From assembly GCA_017987575.1 (NCBI GenBank), contig JAGNTK010000004.1:1-54294 (forward strand): DNA of 54,294 nucleotides, in the 5' to 3' direction. Under the pieces are notes generated by a model. The model saw only the letters and a list, made by a program, of their open reading frames with translations. It was not told the origin of the DNA and searched no databases. Both the position numbers and the translations under genes were made by a program. This DNA comes from Novosphingobium sp. (GTDB lineage: Bacteria > Pseudomonadota > Alphaproteobacteria > Sphingomonadales > Sphingomonadaceae). Positions 11,494-20,429 of the stretch are shown here, one piece after another; positions within the stretch are counted from its first letter, which is position 1, and every line of letters starts with the position of its first letter.

Positions 11494-12260
11494 CTGACAA
11501 GATCACCGCCTTCAAGGCGCTTCACATTCCCGGCGATCCGCTGATGCTGTTCAACATCTGGGATGCCGGCAGCGCCAAGGCGGTCGCCGGAGCCGGGGCC
11601 AAAGCGATTGCTACCGGCAGCTACGGCGTGGCCGAAGCGCAAGGCTTCAAGGATGGCGAGGACTTCAGCATCGAAGATGCGCTGCGCAATCTGGAGCGGA
11701 TCGTTTCGGTGACCGACCTGCCGGTGACGCTCGATTTTGAGACCGGTTATGGCGCGACCCCTGCCGATGTCGCCTTCTCTGTGCGCCGCGCGGCCGATGC
11801 CGGGGCTGCCGGGATCAACATGGAAGATCGGATGCCGGGGGAAACCGCATTGCTACCGGTTTCCGAGGCGGCCGATCGGGTTGCCGCTGCAGCCAGCACC
11901 GGGCTGTTCGTCAACGCCCGCGCCGATGTCTATCGCGGGGTCAAGCCGGAAGACTATGGCCAGCACCTGATCGACGCCGTGCTGGAACGGGCAGAGGCCT
12001 ATGCCAAGGCCGGGGCGGGCGGGTTGTTCGTGCCGTTTCTGGGGGACCACTTAGTGATCAAGGCGATTTGTGCAGGGTCTCCGCTGCCGGTCAATGTGCT
12101 TTGGGGGCCGGGCCGCGGGACCCGCGCTGAACTGGCCGCGTTGGGTGTCGCGCGGATCAGCTACGGCCATGGGCCGTGGGCTGCGGCGATGGACTGGCTG
12201 GCGGTGCAAGCCAAGGCGGTGTTCGGTGGAGAGGCCGTGCCCTATGCGGCGGAGGTATAA
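11490..12260 (+). CDS. PEP mutase/isocitrate lyase family protein
   Basis: A 256-residue member of the isocitrate lyase/phosphoenolpyruvate mutase superfamily. The TIM-barrel metal site is suggested by LDFETGYG near residue 80 and NMEDRMPG near 110. The catalytic KKCGH loop of isocitrate lyase or methylisocitrate lyase is not present, so this belongs to the broad family of uncertain reaction (C-C or P-C bond chemistry on 2-oxo acids). It overlaps ada by four bases, which is an unusual partner for such an enzyme. Confidence 0.82.
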   Translation: MTDKITAFKALHIPGDPLMLFNIWDAGSAKAVAGAGAKAIATGSYGVAEAQGFKDGEDFSIEDALRNLERIVSVTDLPVTLDFETGYGATPADVAFSVRRAADAGAAGINMEDRMPGETALLPVSEAADRVAAAASTGLFVNARADVYRGVKPEDYGQHLIDAVLERAEAYAKAGAGGLFVPFLGDHLVIKAICAGSPLPVNVLWGPGRGTRAELAALGVARISYGHGPWAAAMDWLAVQAKAVFGGEAVPYAAEV

Positions 12261-12305
12261 CGCAAAACCAGTTGCCAGCCGGACCACGATGCGCGATTGG
12301 AGTGT

Positions 12306-13220
12306 ATGGATAATATAACACACCAAGCTACTGCCGCAGCCAAGCCCTCGCTGGTTCGCCAGATAATCGCTTTCCCGTTGACCTTGCTGGTGATCGGGTT
12401 CGTGTGGACTGCCGCACTGGCGATCGGGTCCGGTGCGGCCTATGAATTGCTGGGCTTTCACAGCAACACGCCGGAAAAGACCTTGGGCGCGGTGTTCATG
12501 GCGGCTGCGGTGATACTGGGTTACAAGGCCTATAAGCGCTGGGTCGAGCGTGCGCCCGATGCCGAGCTGCCGTTTGCGGGCGCGGTTTCTGAACTTGCCG
12601 CCGGGGTCGCGATCGGAACGGCGCTGTTCAGCCTCATGACTGGTATTGTCTGGCTGCTGGGCGGGATCGAATTTCTGGGTCTGCGCGGCGCCGGGCAGAT
12701 CTGGACCATGTTGGCGATCGCGATTGTCAGCGGGGTGGTCGAAGAAACGTTGTTTCGCGGCATCGTGTTGCGGCACATGGAAACGCTGATCGGAACCTGG
12801 GGGGCGCTGGCGCTGACTTCGGCGTTGTTCGGCATACTCCATATCACCAACCCGGATGCCACCTGGTGGTCATCGTTGGCAATCGGGCTGGAAGCGGGGA
12901 TTTTGCTGGGTGCGGCCTATCTGCTGACCCGGCGGCTGTGGCTCGCCATTGGCATCCACGCGGCCTGGAATTTCACCCAGGGATGGGTGTTCAGCGTGCC
13001 AGTTTCAGGCGGCGACGCGCCGCTTGGCCTGTTCATCACCCGCCGGATCGGACCAGACTGGCTGACCGGCGGCGATTTCGGACTTGAGGCGAGCGCGGTG
13101 GCGATGGTGGTCGCAACCGGGGCCGGGCTATGGCTGCTGCGCCGCGCCGTGGCCAAAGGCGGCTTGGTTGCTCCGGTGTGGCGGCGCAGCAGAGTATCGA
13201 GATCAGAGTCGATCAGTTGA
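12306..13220 (+). CDS. CPBP family intramembrane metalloprotease
   Basis: A polytopic membrane protein of 304 residues with about seven helices. The glutamate protease motif is VVEETLFRG (Glu146-Glu147), followed by LFGILH and IHAAWNF, the three conserved motifs of the CPBP (CaaX protease and bacteriocin-processing, Abi) family. These enzymes cleave within or near the membrane; in bacteria roles range from bacteriocin immunity to unknown. GGAG lies just before the ATG at 12306. It follows the PEP mutase-like gene by 45 bases and may be in the same transcript. Confidence 0.85.
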   Translation: MDNITHQATAAAKPSLVRQIIAFPLTLLVIGFVWTAALAIGSGAAYELLGFHSNTPEKTLGAVFMAAAVILGYKAYKRWVERAPDAELPFAGAVSELAAGVAIGTALFSLMTGIVWLLGGIEFLGLRGAGQIWTMLAIAIVSGVVEETLFRGIVLRHMETLIGTWGALALTSALFGILHITNPDATWWSSLAIGLEAGILLGAAYLLTRRLWLAIGIHAAWNFTQGWVFSVPVSGGDAPLGLFITRRIGPDWLTGGDFGLEASAVAMVVATGAGLWLLRRAVAKGGLVAPVWRRSRVSRSESIS

Positions 13221-13236
13221 AACCTTTGGGACCAAC

Positions 13237-14796
13237 TCAGCTTTCTTCATCAGCACCTTCGATCTTGTCGAGCTGCTTGTTCAGGATCGCCAGCGCACCA
13301 GGCCCATCGCCAGCATGAATGGCGGCCATTGCCTTACCCGCAAAGTTCTTTTCCGGATCACGTCCGTCAAAAGAATAGGCGATCGGGGCAAGGACCTGAG
13401 CCGCTGGAGAAAGCCGGTTCTCCTCTAGCAACTGGCGGGTCAGGATCAGCCGATAATAGGGATCGTGCCGGGCCAATTCGTAAGCGTCATCGAGTGCAAA
13501 CAATGCCATTTCAGGAATGGGGCGTTGCGCGGCCAAACGGTATGACAGGTAATAATGGATCAGTGGGCGTGGATCATCCTTGTCGATACTGCGGGCCTGG
13601 ACCAGGAGCTTGCGGGCAGCTGGAAAACGTTCGGGCTTGCCTTCCTTGTTTTCGATCAGCGCGCGCGCTTTGAAAATCAGCGCCTCAACCGAATTCGGTG
13701 CAATCGCCAATGCCCGGTCGGCTGCGAGGGTTGCACCGGCAAAGTTCAGCGCGTCGAGACTGGATTCGGCTGCCAGCAATTGCAGCGGCAAATTCTTGGT
13801 ATCAAGCGCGGCTGCCTCGTTGAGGCCGCCACTGATCCGCCGGGCTTCTGACCGGGTAACCCCGCGCGACAGCAGAATACGCTGACGCATGTACTTTTCT
13901 TCGGACGGATCGAGCAACCGCACTGTGACTGTCGGCGGCGTGTACCCGGGTGGGATCACTTCTAGCGCTGGCAGGTTGGTCTTCTTGTACTTCTGCAGTT
14001 CGCTGTTGAGCTGATTCAGATCTCCAAAGGCAGTCTCCGCTGCCACCAGCCCATTTTTGCCTTCCCCCATCATTTTCAGATAGCTGGCAAGCTGTCCGGC
14101 ACGCGGTTTGTGGAACGAGAGATAGTGGCTGAGCAGCCAGCCGATGCTGTATTTCTGAACTGTCTCTTCGATCGACTGGTACTTGTAGGCCGGATCGAGC
14201 AGCTTGCGCACATGCAAGGGCTGCATCTGGAACAGCTCAAACGACCGGTGATTGGCAGGTTTGCCAACCACAAAGCTGCCATCGGGGCGCAGATCGATGG
14301 TCGAATTCACTTCTGCAAAGCCTTCGATATACCAGCCGGGATAGGTGGCCGGGAAGCTTCGCAGCATGAAGTGATGGGTATATTCGTGGAACAGCACGAC
14401 CCCGGCAGTAAGCTGCCCCCGGGTTTCGGTCCGTTCAGCAGTGCCGGTCGGGCGATATTCATCAATTGGGGTGAAAGCCACAGCATAGGCCGCCCGAGGC
14501 ATATAGAACCCGGCTACGCCGCGGCTACCAGCCAACTCGCCAATGTCGCGATTGTCGCCAAACCGAAAGATCACAACTTTCGCTGGATCGGGAGCCGCCT
14601 TGTCGGTTGGCAAACGCTGCAGCACCCGCAGCGCGTTGTCGAAACGTTCAAGCCGTTCGGCAAAAGCAATTGTATCGGCACGCTTGCTTTGCGAGTAAAT
14701 AATGAAGTGGTTGGTTCGCGCCTCGTGCCATTCGGCATTGGCTGCGCTGGTTAGCAAGGCTGCCACTGCAGCAACCACAAATTTCATCGCCTTCAT
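13237..14796 (-). CDS. Secreted HExxH peptidase with TPR-like region, copy B
   Basis: An exported protein of 519 residues with a signal peptide (MKAMKFVVAAVAALLTSAANA). The zinc motif HEYTH is at 137-141 with a probable third ligand in EGFAE at 158-162, a gluzincin arrangement like DUF1570-type peptidases. The C-terminal half contains helical repeats resembling TPR units (LDALNFAGATLAADRAL, FPAARKLLVQA). It is a paralog of the next gene upstream (14984-16588): both share the WHxA...HFxIYS start, LERFD, HEYxH, EGFAE and GKPANHR motifs. Substrate unknown. An in-frame ATG at 14844 is an alternative start. Confidence 0.75.
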   Translation of the reverse strand: MKAMKFVVAAVAALLTSAANAEWHEARTNHFIIYSQSKRADTIAFAERLERFDNALRVLQRLPTDKAAPDPAKVVIFRFGDNRDIGELAGSRGVAGFYMPRAAYAVAFTPIDEYRPTGTAERTETRGQLTAGVVLFHEYTHHFMLRSFPATYPGWYIEGFAEVNSTIDLRPDGSFVVGKPANHRSFELFQMQPLHVRKLLDPAYKYQSIEETVQKYSIGWLLSHYLSFHKPRAGQLASYLKMMGEGKNGLVAAETAFGDLNQLNSELQKYKKTNLPALEVIPPGYTPPTVTVRLLDPSEEKYMRQRILLSRGVTRSEARRISGGLNEAAALDTKNLPLQLLAAESSLDALNFAGATLAADRALAIAPNSVEALIFKARALIENKEGKPERFPAARKLLVQARSIDKDDPRPLIHYYLSYRLAAQRPIPEMALFALDDAYELARHDPYYRLILTRQLLEENRLSPAAQVLAPIAYSFDGRDPEKNFAGKAMAAIHAGDGPGALAILNKQLDKIEGADEES

Positions 14797-14853
14797 TCGC
14801 ACAGAACCCCTAAATCGCATGCCTATGGCCATGACATAACGCATAAATGTGTG

Positions 14854-14976
14854 TCAGACAAAGCTGTGAGGATCAATATCCACCTGCAATAGTATGCCTC
14901 GCTGGAATTGTAGCGGATAGCGCCATTTGCGCTTTGCTTCCTTCTGGCTTGCCGTCCGCCGCGCGTTGACCAGCAG
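14854..14976 (-). pseudogene. Remnant of the priA 3' end
   Basis: Read on the minus strand this encodes LLVNARRTASQKEAKRKW, then a stretch ending LQVDIDPHSFV and a stop. The real PriA ends LLINARRTAKLQDVIREW ... VQVDIDPYSFV, so the 40 codons are homologous along their whole length. The remnant begins within about 8 bases of the stop of peptidase copy A and ends just before copy B, exactly where the priA tail sits before copy A. It is the junction scar of a tandem duplication. Confidence 0.88.
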
Positions 14977-14983
14977 CCATTCG

Positions 14984-16588
14984 TTAAACCGTCAGTGCCG
15001 CTATGCCGATAGATTTTGTTGCGGAATCTGGCGCGGTTGTGCCCTGCCCAGAGGCCGCTTTCGCACCAGCGCGCATCGCCTCGATCCGCCGCAACAGGGC
15101 TTGGCCTTGCTGGCCCCCATGGGGATCGAAAGCGAGCGTCTGCACTATACTGATAGCGTCATTAAACCGGCCTTGATCTGCCAAATCCAGGGCGTAGCGT
15201 GCGCGCAGGTCGGGTACTTCAGGAGCCAGCGCAAAGGCTCGGGCCAAGGCATCGCGAGCGGTTTGGCTCGGTTTGCGTCCTTGCATCTGGAAACTGTCGT
15301 ACCAGGCCATCAAGACCATCGGATCGTCCTGCGCCACCTTGTTGGCTGTTATCAGATAGGCGCGCGCAGCAGTCCAATGCGCCGGATCCTTGTCTCCCGC
15401 CGCCTGCAGGCGCTTCATGAGAAGCTCAGCCTTGATGACATTGGCGCGGGCGTGCGTGGGTTCGATTGCCAAGGCCTTGTCAATCGCGGCTTCGCTGCGC
15501 GCGTCAAACTCGGCGCGGCGGTCTTTTTCAGCCTGGATGCCTTCCCAACGTTCGGCCATGGCCAACTGGTACCAAGGTTCGGCAATGTTGGGATTAGCCT
15601 GTGCCAGCTTGCGCAACGCGGCGGTCAGTTCGGGGCCGCCCTTGGTGCTGGAACGTGCAAGAGCCAGCGGCATCAACTGTTCGCTGACCGGATCGAGCGG
15701 CGTTACTGCCACGTTGCTGTCAGCGACGAGCGGGACCTTTGAAGTCATGAAGGGTATGGGCCTGCCCAGATAGCGATCAAGCTCCAGGTCAAGCCGCTTG
15801 AGATCGCCAAATGCTTCTGCTGTGGCAGTACGATGATCTTTGCCTCGCGCAACGGCTGCGAAGAAGGCTGACAGCCGGGAATTATAGTCAGGTGACGTAA
15901 GCATCATGTGGGTGAGGAGCCACGACCTGCCATAGAAGACCGAAATTTCGTTCTGTTTCATCTCTGAAGGATTGCCAAACAGCAGCTTTTCGATCGAAAT
16001 CTTCGGCATCCGCAGTAGTGAATTCGCGCGATGATTTGCCGGCTTGCCCATCGTCCAGTTGCCATCTTGATCAATCGTTGTGGTTGAGACGAACTCGGCA
16101 AATCCTTCGACATACCACGATGGATAGGCAAAGCTGGCGTAGCGCTTCATGAAATAGTGGCCATATTCGTGCAGCAGCACCGCTCCCCCATCGAGCCCAA
16201 AACCGCTGTTGGCCTTGTCACGATGAGCAACTGCAAAGCTGCCCTCGAGCCGCGAAGCGAAAAACCCCGAAGCATTCCTGGCCCAGCCCCTGGTCAGGGC
16301 CCTGACGTCGGTTTCGTCCTCCAGATAATAGATCGTCAGCTTGATCGGCGTATCAGCATCCTTGAATCCGAATTTGAGCTTGAGCAGGGTATCGAACCGC
16401 TCAAGCCGCACGGCGGCACTGCGCAGGTCCTTTTCGCTGCTCGAACTGTAGATTACGAAGTGCCGCGTTTCGGCTTTGAGCCATTTGGCCTGTGCCACAG
16501 AAGGGACCAGCACTTGCGCGAACAAAGCGAGCAGCGCGGCGAAGCAGAAGCGAATCCAATGCATTGCTTGTTGCTGACGTAGTTTCAC
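14984..16588 (-). CDS. Secreted HExxH peptidase with TPR-like region, copy A
   Basis: An exported 534-residue protein with a signal peptide in the first 34 residues (FCFAALLALFAQVLVPSVAQA). HEYGH at 140-144 and EGFAE at 161-165 form a gluzincin zinc site. Helical repeats follow from about residue 320 (IAEPWYQLAMAE, DKALAIEPTHARAN), and the C-terminus is low-complexity. It starts at a GTG 21 bases after the priA stop; an ATG at 16564 is a plausible alternative. It is the paralog of 13237-14796 and may be transcribed with priA by readthrough. The true substrate is unknown; members of this group are often just labelled DUF1570-like. Confidence 0.75.
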   Translation of the reverse strand: MKLRQQQAMHWIRFCFAALLALFAQVLVPSVAQAKWLKAETRHFVIYSSSSEKDLRSAAVRLERFDTLLKLKFGFKDADTPIKLTIYYLEDETDVRALTRGWARNASGFFASRLEGSFAVAHRDKANSGFGLDGGAVLLHEYGHYFMKRYASFAYPSWYVEGFAEFVSTTTIDQDGNWTMGKPANHRANSLLRMPKISIEKLLFGNPSEMKQNEISVFYGRSWLLTHMMLTSPDYNSRLSAFFAAVARGKDHRTATAEAFGDLKRLDLELDRYLGRPIPFMTSKVPLVADSNVAVTPLDPVSEQLMPLALARSSTKGGPELTAALRKLAQANPNIAEPWYQLAMAERWEGIQAEKDRRAEFDARSEAAIDKALAIEPTHARANVIKAELLMKRLQAAGDKDPAHWTAARAYLITANKVAQDDPMVLMAWYDSFQMQGRKPSQTARDALARAFALAPEVPDLRARYALDLADQGRFNDAISIVQTLAFDPHGGQQGQALLRRIEAMRAGAKAASGQGTTAPDSATKSIGIAALTV

Positions 16589-16609
16589 CTCTGCGGCAAG
16601 ACCATATGC

Positions 16610-18775
16610 TTACACAAACGAGTAAGGATCGATATCCACCTGCACCCGCACGCCTTGCGGGAACTGGAGCGGACCCAGCCATTCGCGGATTACGTCCTGC
16701 AGCTTAGCCGTGCGGCGGGCATTGATCAGCAGGCGGTAGCGGTAGCGGCCGCGCAGCAGGCTGAGCGGGGCAGGGGCGGGGCCAAGCACCATTACATCGG
16801 GCAGGTTGGGCGCAGATCCGCCGACTGCGCGGGCGGCTTCGCGCGCTTCGCCTTCGGTTTCGCTCGAGACGATGATCGCGGCCCAACGGCCGAACGGCGG
16901 GGCGCCCGCGTCTTTGCGTGCCTCTGCCTCGGCAACGTAGAAGGCGTCGCGGTCTCCATCGGCCAGCGCGGCGATCACCGCGCTTTCGGGATGGCGGGTC
17001 TGGATCAGGACTTCGCCCGGCTTTTCGCCCCGGCCCGCGCGGCCCGCGACCTGGGTGACCTGCTGAAAGGTGCGTTCTGCTGCCCGCAAATCACCGCCCT
17101 CGAGCCCCAGATCGGCATCGACCACCCCGACCAGCGTCAGCTCGGGGAAGTGATAGCCCTTCGTGACAATCTGAGTGCCGACGATCACGTCGATCAGCTT
17201 TTCTTCAGCGGCGGCGACGAAGGCGCTGATCTTTTCCGGGCTGTTCAGCGTGTCGGACGTGACCACTGCAACCCGCGCTTCGGGCAGGACTTCGGCCACT
17301 TCATCGGCGATCCGCTCCACCCCCGGGCCGCAGGCGACCATGCAATCGGGCGTGTCGCATTCGGGGCAGGCATCAGGCGGGGGAACTTCGTGACCGCAGT
17401 GGTGGCAGGCGAGGCGGCGCGAGAGGCGGTGCTCGACCAGCCAGGCGCTGCAATTGGGGCATTTGAATCGGTAGCCACAATGGCGGCACAACGTCAGCGG
17501 GGCATAGCCGCGGCGGTTAAGGAACAGCAGGCTTTGTTCGCCCCGCGCCAGCCGTTCGCGCATTTCCTCGACCAGCCGCGGGGCCAGCCAGCGGCCACGT
17601 TCGGGCGCTTCGCTGCGCAGATCGACGATGCTGATATCGGGCAAGGTGGCGCCGCCGAAGCGGTCGGGCAGGTCGATCTTGGTATATACTCCGGCCTCGG
17701 CCAGCTGCAGCGATTCGAGCGCAGGCGTGGCGCTGGCGAGGATCACCGGCACGCTCTCAAACCGGGCGCGGATCACCGCCACATCGCGGGCATTATAGCG
17801 CACGCCATCGTCCTGTTTGAACGACACTTCATGCGCCTCATCGACCACGATCAGGCCGAGCGCCTTGTAAGGCATGAACAGCGCAGAGCGGGCACCGACC
17901 ACCACTTGCGCTTCGCCGGAGACGATCGCGCGCCAGGCGCGCCGACGCTCGCTTTGCTTGAGGCTGGAATGCCACAGCACCGGGGGCGTTCCGAACCGCG
18001 CCTCAAACCGGCGCAGGAAGTTCTGGGTCAGGGCGATTTCAGGCAGCAGGACCAGCACCTGCCGCCCCAGCCGTATCGCTTCGGCCACGGCTTCGAAATA
18101 GCATTCGGTCTTGCCCGATCCGGTAACGCCGTCGAGCAGGAATGGGGCGAACTGCTGGGCCTTTACCGCGTCCACAAACACATCGGCGGCGGCCTGCTGG
18201 GCATCGGACAGGTCTGGCACGGCGTGGTCAGGCAGCGCGCGGGGGTAACGCCTGTCCAGATCGACCGTCACCGGATCGAGGATCCCGGCACCGACCATGC
18301 CGCGCAGAACTCCTTCGGAAACCCCGGCAATGTGCGCCAGTTCGCGAATGCTGGCCTGTTCACCATGGAGCGCATCCATCGCAGCGGCGCGTTGCGGGGT
18401 CAGGCGCTTGGGTTCCACGCCGGACAGCCGATATTCGGTGATCGTGCCGCCACCGCGCAGCGCCGCCATAGAGCCCAGCGCCATCCGCGCGACCGAATTT
18501 GGCGACGCGACGTAATAGTCGGCGCACCATTCGATCAGGCGGCGCAGCGGCGCGGAAAGTGGCGGAACGGGTAGCACTTCGAGAATCGGGCGCAGCTTCG
18601 CCTCTGGCACTTCGTCGCCCGGCAGCCGGTCAGGTTCCCAGACAATCCCCAAAACTTGCCGCGGACCCAGCGGCGCGATCACCAGCTGGCCGAATTCTAT
18701 CGCCATTCCAGCGGGAAGGCGATAGTCTAGGACCGGTAGAGCCGGATTGAAGACGAGGAGTCGGACGCGGTTCAT
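16610..18775 (-). CDS. priA: Primosomal helicase PriA
   Basis: Replication restart helicase (721 aa) that recognises stalled forks and loads the replicative helicase. Visible parts: an N-terminal DNA-binding domain, Walker A GVTGSGKT at 216-223, DEAH at 312-315, and the zinc-binding insertion of paired cysteines around 430-475 (CRHC, CPNC, CHHC, CPEC). The C-terminus is the conserved VQVDIDPYSFV. The length matches the family. The last 40 codons are duplicated at 14854-14976. Confidence 0.96.
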   Translation of the reverse strand: MNRVRLLVFNPALPVLDYRLPAGMAIEFGQLVIAPLGPRQVLGIVWEPDRLPGDEVPEAKLRPILEVLPVPPLSAPLRRLIEWCADYYVASPNSVARMALGSMAALRGGGTITEYRLSGVEPKRLTPQRAAAMDALHGEQASIRELAHIAGVSEGVLRGMVGAGILDPVTVDLDRRYPRALPDHAVPDLSDAQQAAADVFVDAVKAQQFAPFLLDGVTGSGKTECYFEAVAEAIRLGRQVLVLLPEIALTQNFLRRFEARFGTPPVLWHSSLKQSERRRAWRAIVSGEAQVVVGARSALFMPYKALGLIVVDEAHEVSFKQDDGVRYNARDVAVIRARFESVPVILASATPALESLQLAEAGVYTKIDLPDRFGGATLPDISIVDLRSEAPERGRWLAPRLVEEMRERLARGEQSLLFLNRRGYAPLTLCRHCGYRFKCPNCSAWLVEHRLSRRLACHHCGHEVPPPDACPECDTPDCMVACGPGVERIADEVAEVLPEARVAVVTSDTLNSPEKISAFVAAAEEKLIDVIVGTQIVTKGYHFPELTLVGVVDADLGLEGGDLRAAERTFQQVTQVAGRAGRGEKPGEVLIQTRHPESAVIAALADGDRDAFYVAEAEARKDAGAPPFGRWAAIIVSSETEGEAREAARAVGGSAPNLPDVMVLGPAPAPLSLLRGRYRYRLLINARRTAKLQDVIREWLGPLQFPQGVRVQVDIDPYSFV

Positions 18776-18841
18776 GCAGCGCCTCTATGGCGCTATTCAG
18801 CGGCGGGTGACAGCCCCCGCACGGCAAGGAGTAGGGGACCC

Positions 18842-19525
18842 ATGGAACAATTGACTGGCACCATTATCGCACGGCGCGGCTTTCTGGTTGGAACCGTCGG
18901 CGCGGGGGCCCTGCTGCTGCCCGGCTGCGCATCGATGGGCGGCTTTTCCATGGTTGACGCGATCAAGCGGTTGTTGACGCTGTCGAGCGAGCAGGCCTTT
19001 GCCAAACTGACCGCGCCCGGCGGTTTCTGGGACAGCGAAGTGGCGCGGTTTGAACTGCCCACTCTGTTCAGCAGCAGCGGCGGTGTGCTGCGCAGCCTGC
19101 TGACTTCGGGACCGTTCAAGAACCAGCTGCAGAAGCAGCTTAACATCGTTGCTGAAAAGGGCGCAGAGCGCGCCGCCCCGGTTGTGCTGGAGGCCGTCCG
19201 CAACATTTCGGTCCCGGACGCAATCGGTATCGTACGCGGCGGTCCGACTGCGGCGACCAGCTATCTGCGCAGCCAGATGGGCCCGGCGCTGATCAATTCA
19301 ATGATCCCCGGTCTGACCGACGCACTGCGCGTTTCGAGTGATCCGATTTTGGGGCAAACGATCAAAGCGCTTTCGGGCGTAGATGTGGGTAGCGTTGCCC
19401 AGTCCATCGCCAACCGGGCGGACAATTCGATCTGGTATCAGATCGGCGCCGAAGAAAGCGGGATCCGCGCCAATCCGGAAAGCACCCGCGATCCGCTGTT
19501 GATCGGTGTGTTCAAGGTGCTTTAG
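18842..19525 (+). CDS. DUF4197 lipoprotein
   Basis: A 227-residue protein with an N-terminal ARRGFLVGTVGAGALLLPGC segment, which resembles both a Tat-type twin-arginine signal and a lipobox (LPGC), so it is probably a lipoprotein. The remainder matches the DUF4197 family in outline (KRLLTLSSEQAFAKL, RNISVPDAIGIVRGG, then ALSGVDVGSVAQSIANRADN near the end). The function is unknown. AAGGAG lies upstream of the ATG. Confidence 0.8.
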   Translation: MEQLTGTIIARRGFLVGTVGAGALLLPGCASMGGFSMVDAIKRLLTLSSEQAFAKLTAPGGFWDSEVARFELPTLFSSSGGVLRSLLTSGPFKNQLQKQLNIVAEKGAERAAPVVLEAVRNISVPDAIGIVRGGPTAATSYLRSQMGPALINSMIPGLTDALRVSSDPILGQTIKALSGVDVGSVAQSIANRADNSIWYQIGAEESGIRANPESTRDPLLIGVFKVL

Positions 19526-19592
19526 GGGCTAGGCCCCGCTGCGCTTCCGTGGCTATAGCGGCTGCTGACTCGCAAGCAGGAGCTGCACCCCC

Positions 19593-20243
19593 GTGAAATT
19601 CTTCGCCGACACCGCCGAAATTGCCGACATCAAGGAATTGGCCGCCACCGGCCTGCTCGATGGCGTCACTACCAATCCCAGCCTGATCATGAAGTCTGGC
19701 CGCGATTTCATGGAAGTGACACGCGAGATCTGCGGGATCGTCGATGGCCCGGTCAGCGCCGAAGTGGTTGCGCTCGACCACGCCGGGATGATGCGTGAGG
19801 CCGAAGTGCTGCGCAAGATCGCCGACAACGTCTGCATCAAGGTGCCGCTGACGATTGACGGGCTGAAGACCTGCAAGGCGCTGACCGGCGAAGGCACCAT
19901 GGTCAACGTCACGCTGTGCTTCTCCGCCAATCAGGCGCTGCTGGCGGCGAAAGCCGGGGCGAGCTTTATCTCTCCCTTCGTTGGGCGGCACGATGACAAT
20001 GGCTTTGATGGCATGGCGCTGATCAGCGATATCCGGCTGATCTATGACAACTACAATTTCGGCACCGAAATCCTCGTTGCCTCGGTGCGCCATGGCATTC
20101 ATGTGCTCGAAGCCGCCAAGATCGGTGCTGATGTGATGACCGCGCCGCCGGCCGTGATCAAGGCACTGTTCAAGCACGTGCTGACCGACAAGGGCATCGA
20201 AGGCTTCATGGCCGATTGGGCCAAGACCGGACAGGCGATCTGA
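19593..20243 (+). CDS. fsa: Fructose-6-phosphate aldolase/transaldolase
   Basis: A 216-residue class I aldolase of the small transaldolase subfamily. The Schiff-base lysine is Lys83 in NVCIKVPLT, and the start [16 protein letters not shown] and TTNPSLI are diagnostic. Small members act either as transaldolase in the pentose phosphate pathway or as fructose-6-phosphate aldolase; the sequence alone does not decide, and in many sphingomonads this is the only transaldolase-like gene. Confidence 0.92.
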   Translation: MKFFADTAEIADIKELAATGLLDGVTTNPSLIMKSGRDFMEVTREICGIVDGPVSAEVVALDHAGMMREAEVLRKIADNVCIKVPLTIDGLKTCKALTGEGTMVNVTLCFSANQALLAAKAGASFISPFVGRHDDNGFDGMALISDIRLIYDNYNFGTEILVASVRHGIHVLEAAKIGADVMTAPPAVIKALFKHVLTDKGIEGFMADWAKTGQAI

Positions 20244-20262
20244 GCAACGCTCAATCTTTCAC

Positions 20263-20403
20263 CGTCACCCTGAACTTGTTTCAGGGTCCATCGTGAGTGT
20301 AAATTCAGGTGGCGCGGGAAATGAGCTGGGGTGCGGTTTGGTTGTTTTCAGGCAACATCTGAGCTTGCGGCGCAATGGATCCTGAAACAAGTTCAGGATG
20401 ACG
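20263..20403. repeat. Intergenic inverted repeat (GAACTTGTTTC type)
   Basis: Arms at 20263-20291 and 20375-20403 are inverted copies (29 bases, one or two differences), each holding its own palindrome CCTGAACTTGTTTCAGG. The 83 bases between carry no gene. The element occupies nearly all of the fsa-cobT interval and is of the type widespread between sphingomonad genes. Confidence 0.85.
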
Positions 20404-20429
20404 ATTTTGGATAGGTAGTTACCGTTTCG

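Noticed and set aside
14984..16588. Peptidases A and B as one split gene
   Set aside because: Each has its own signal peptide, zinc motif and full-length repeats; they are paralogs, not fragments.
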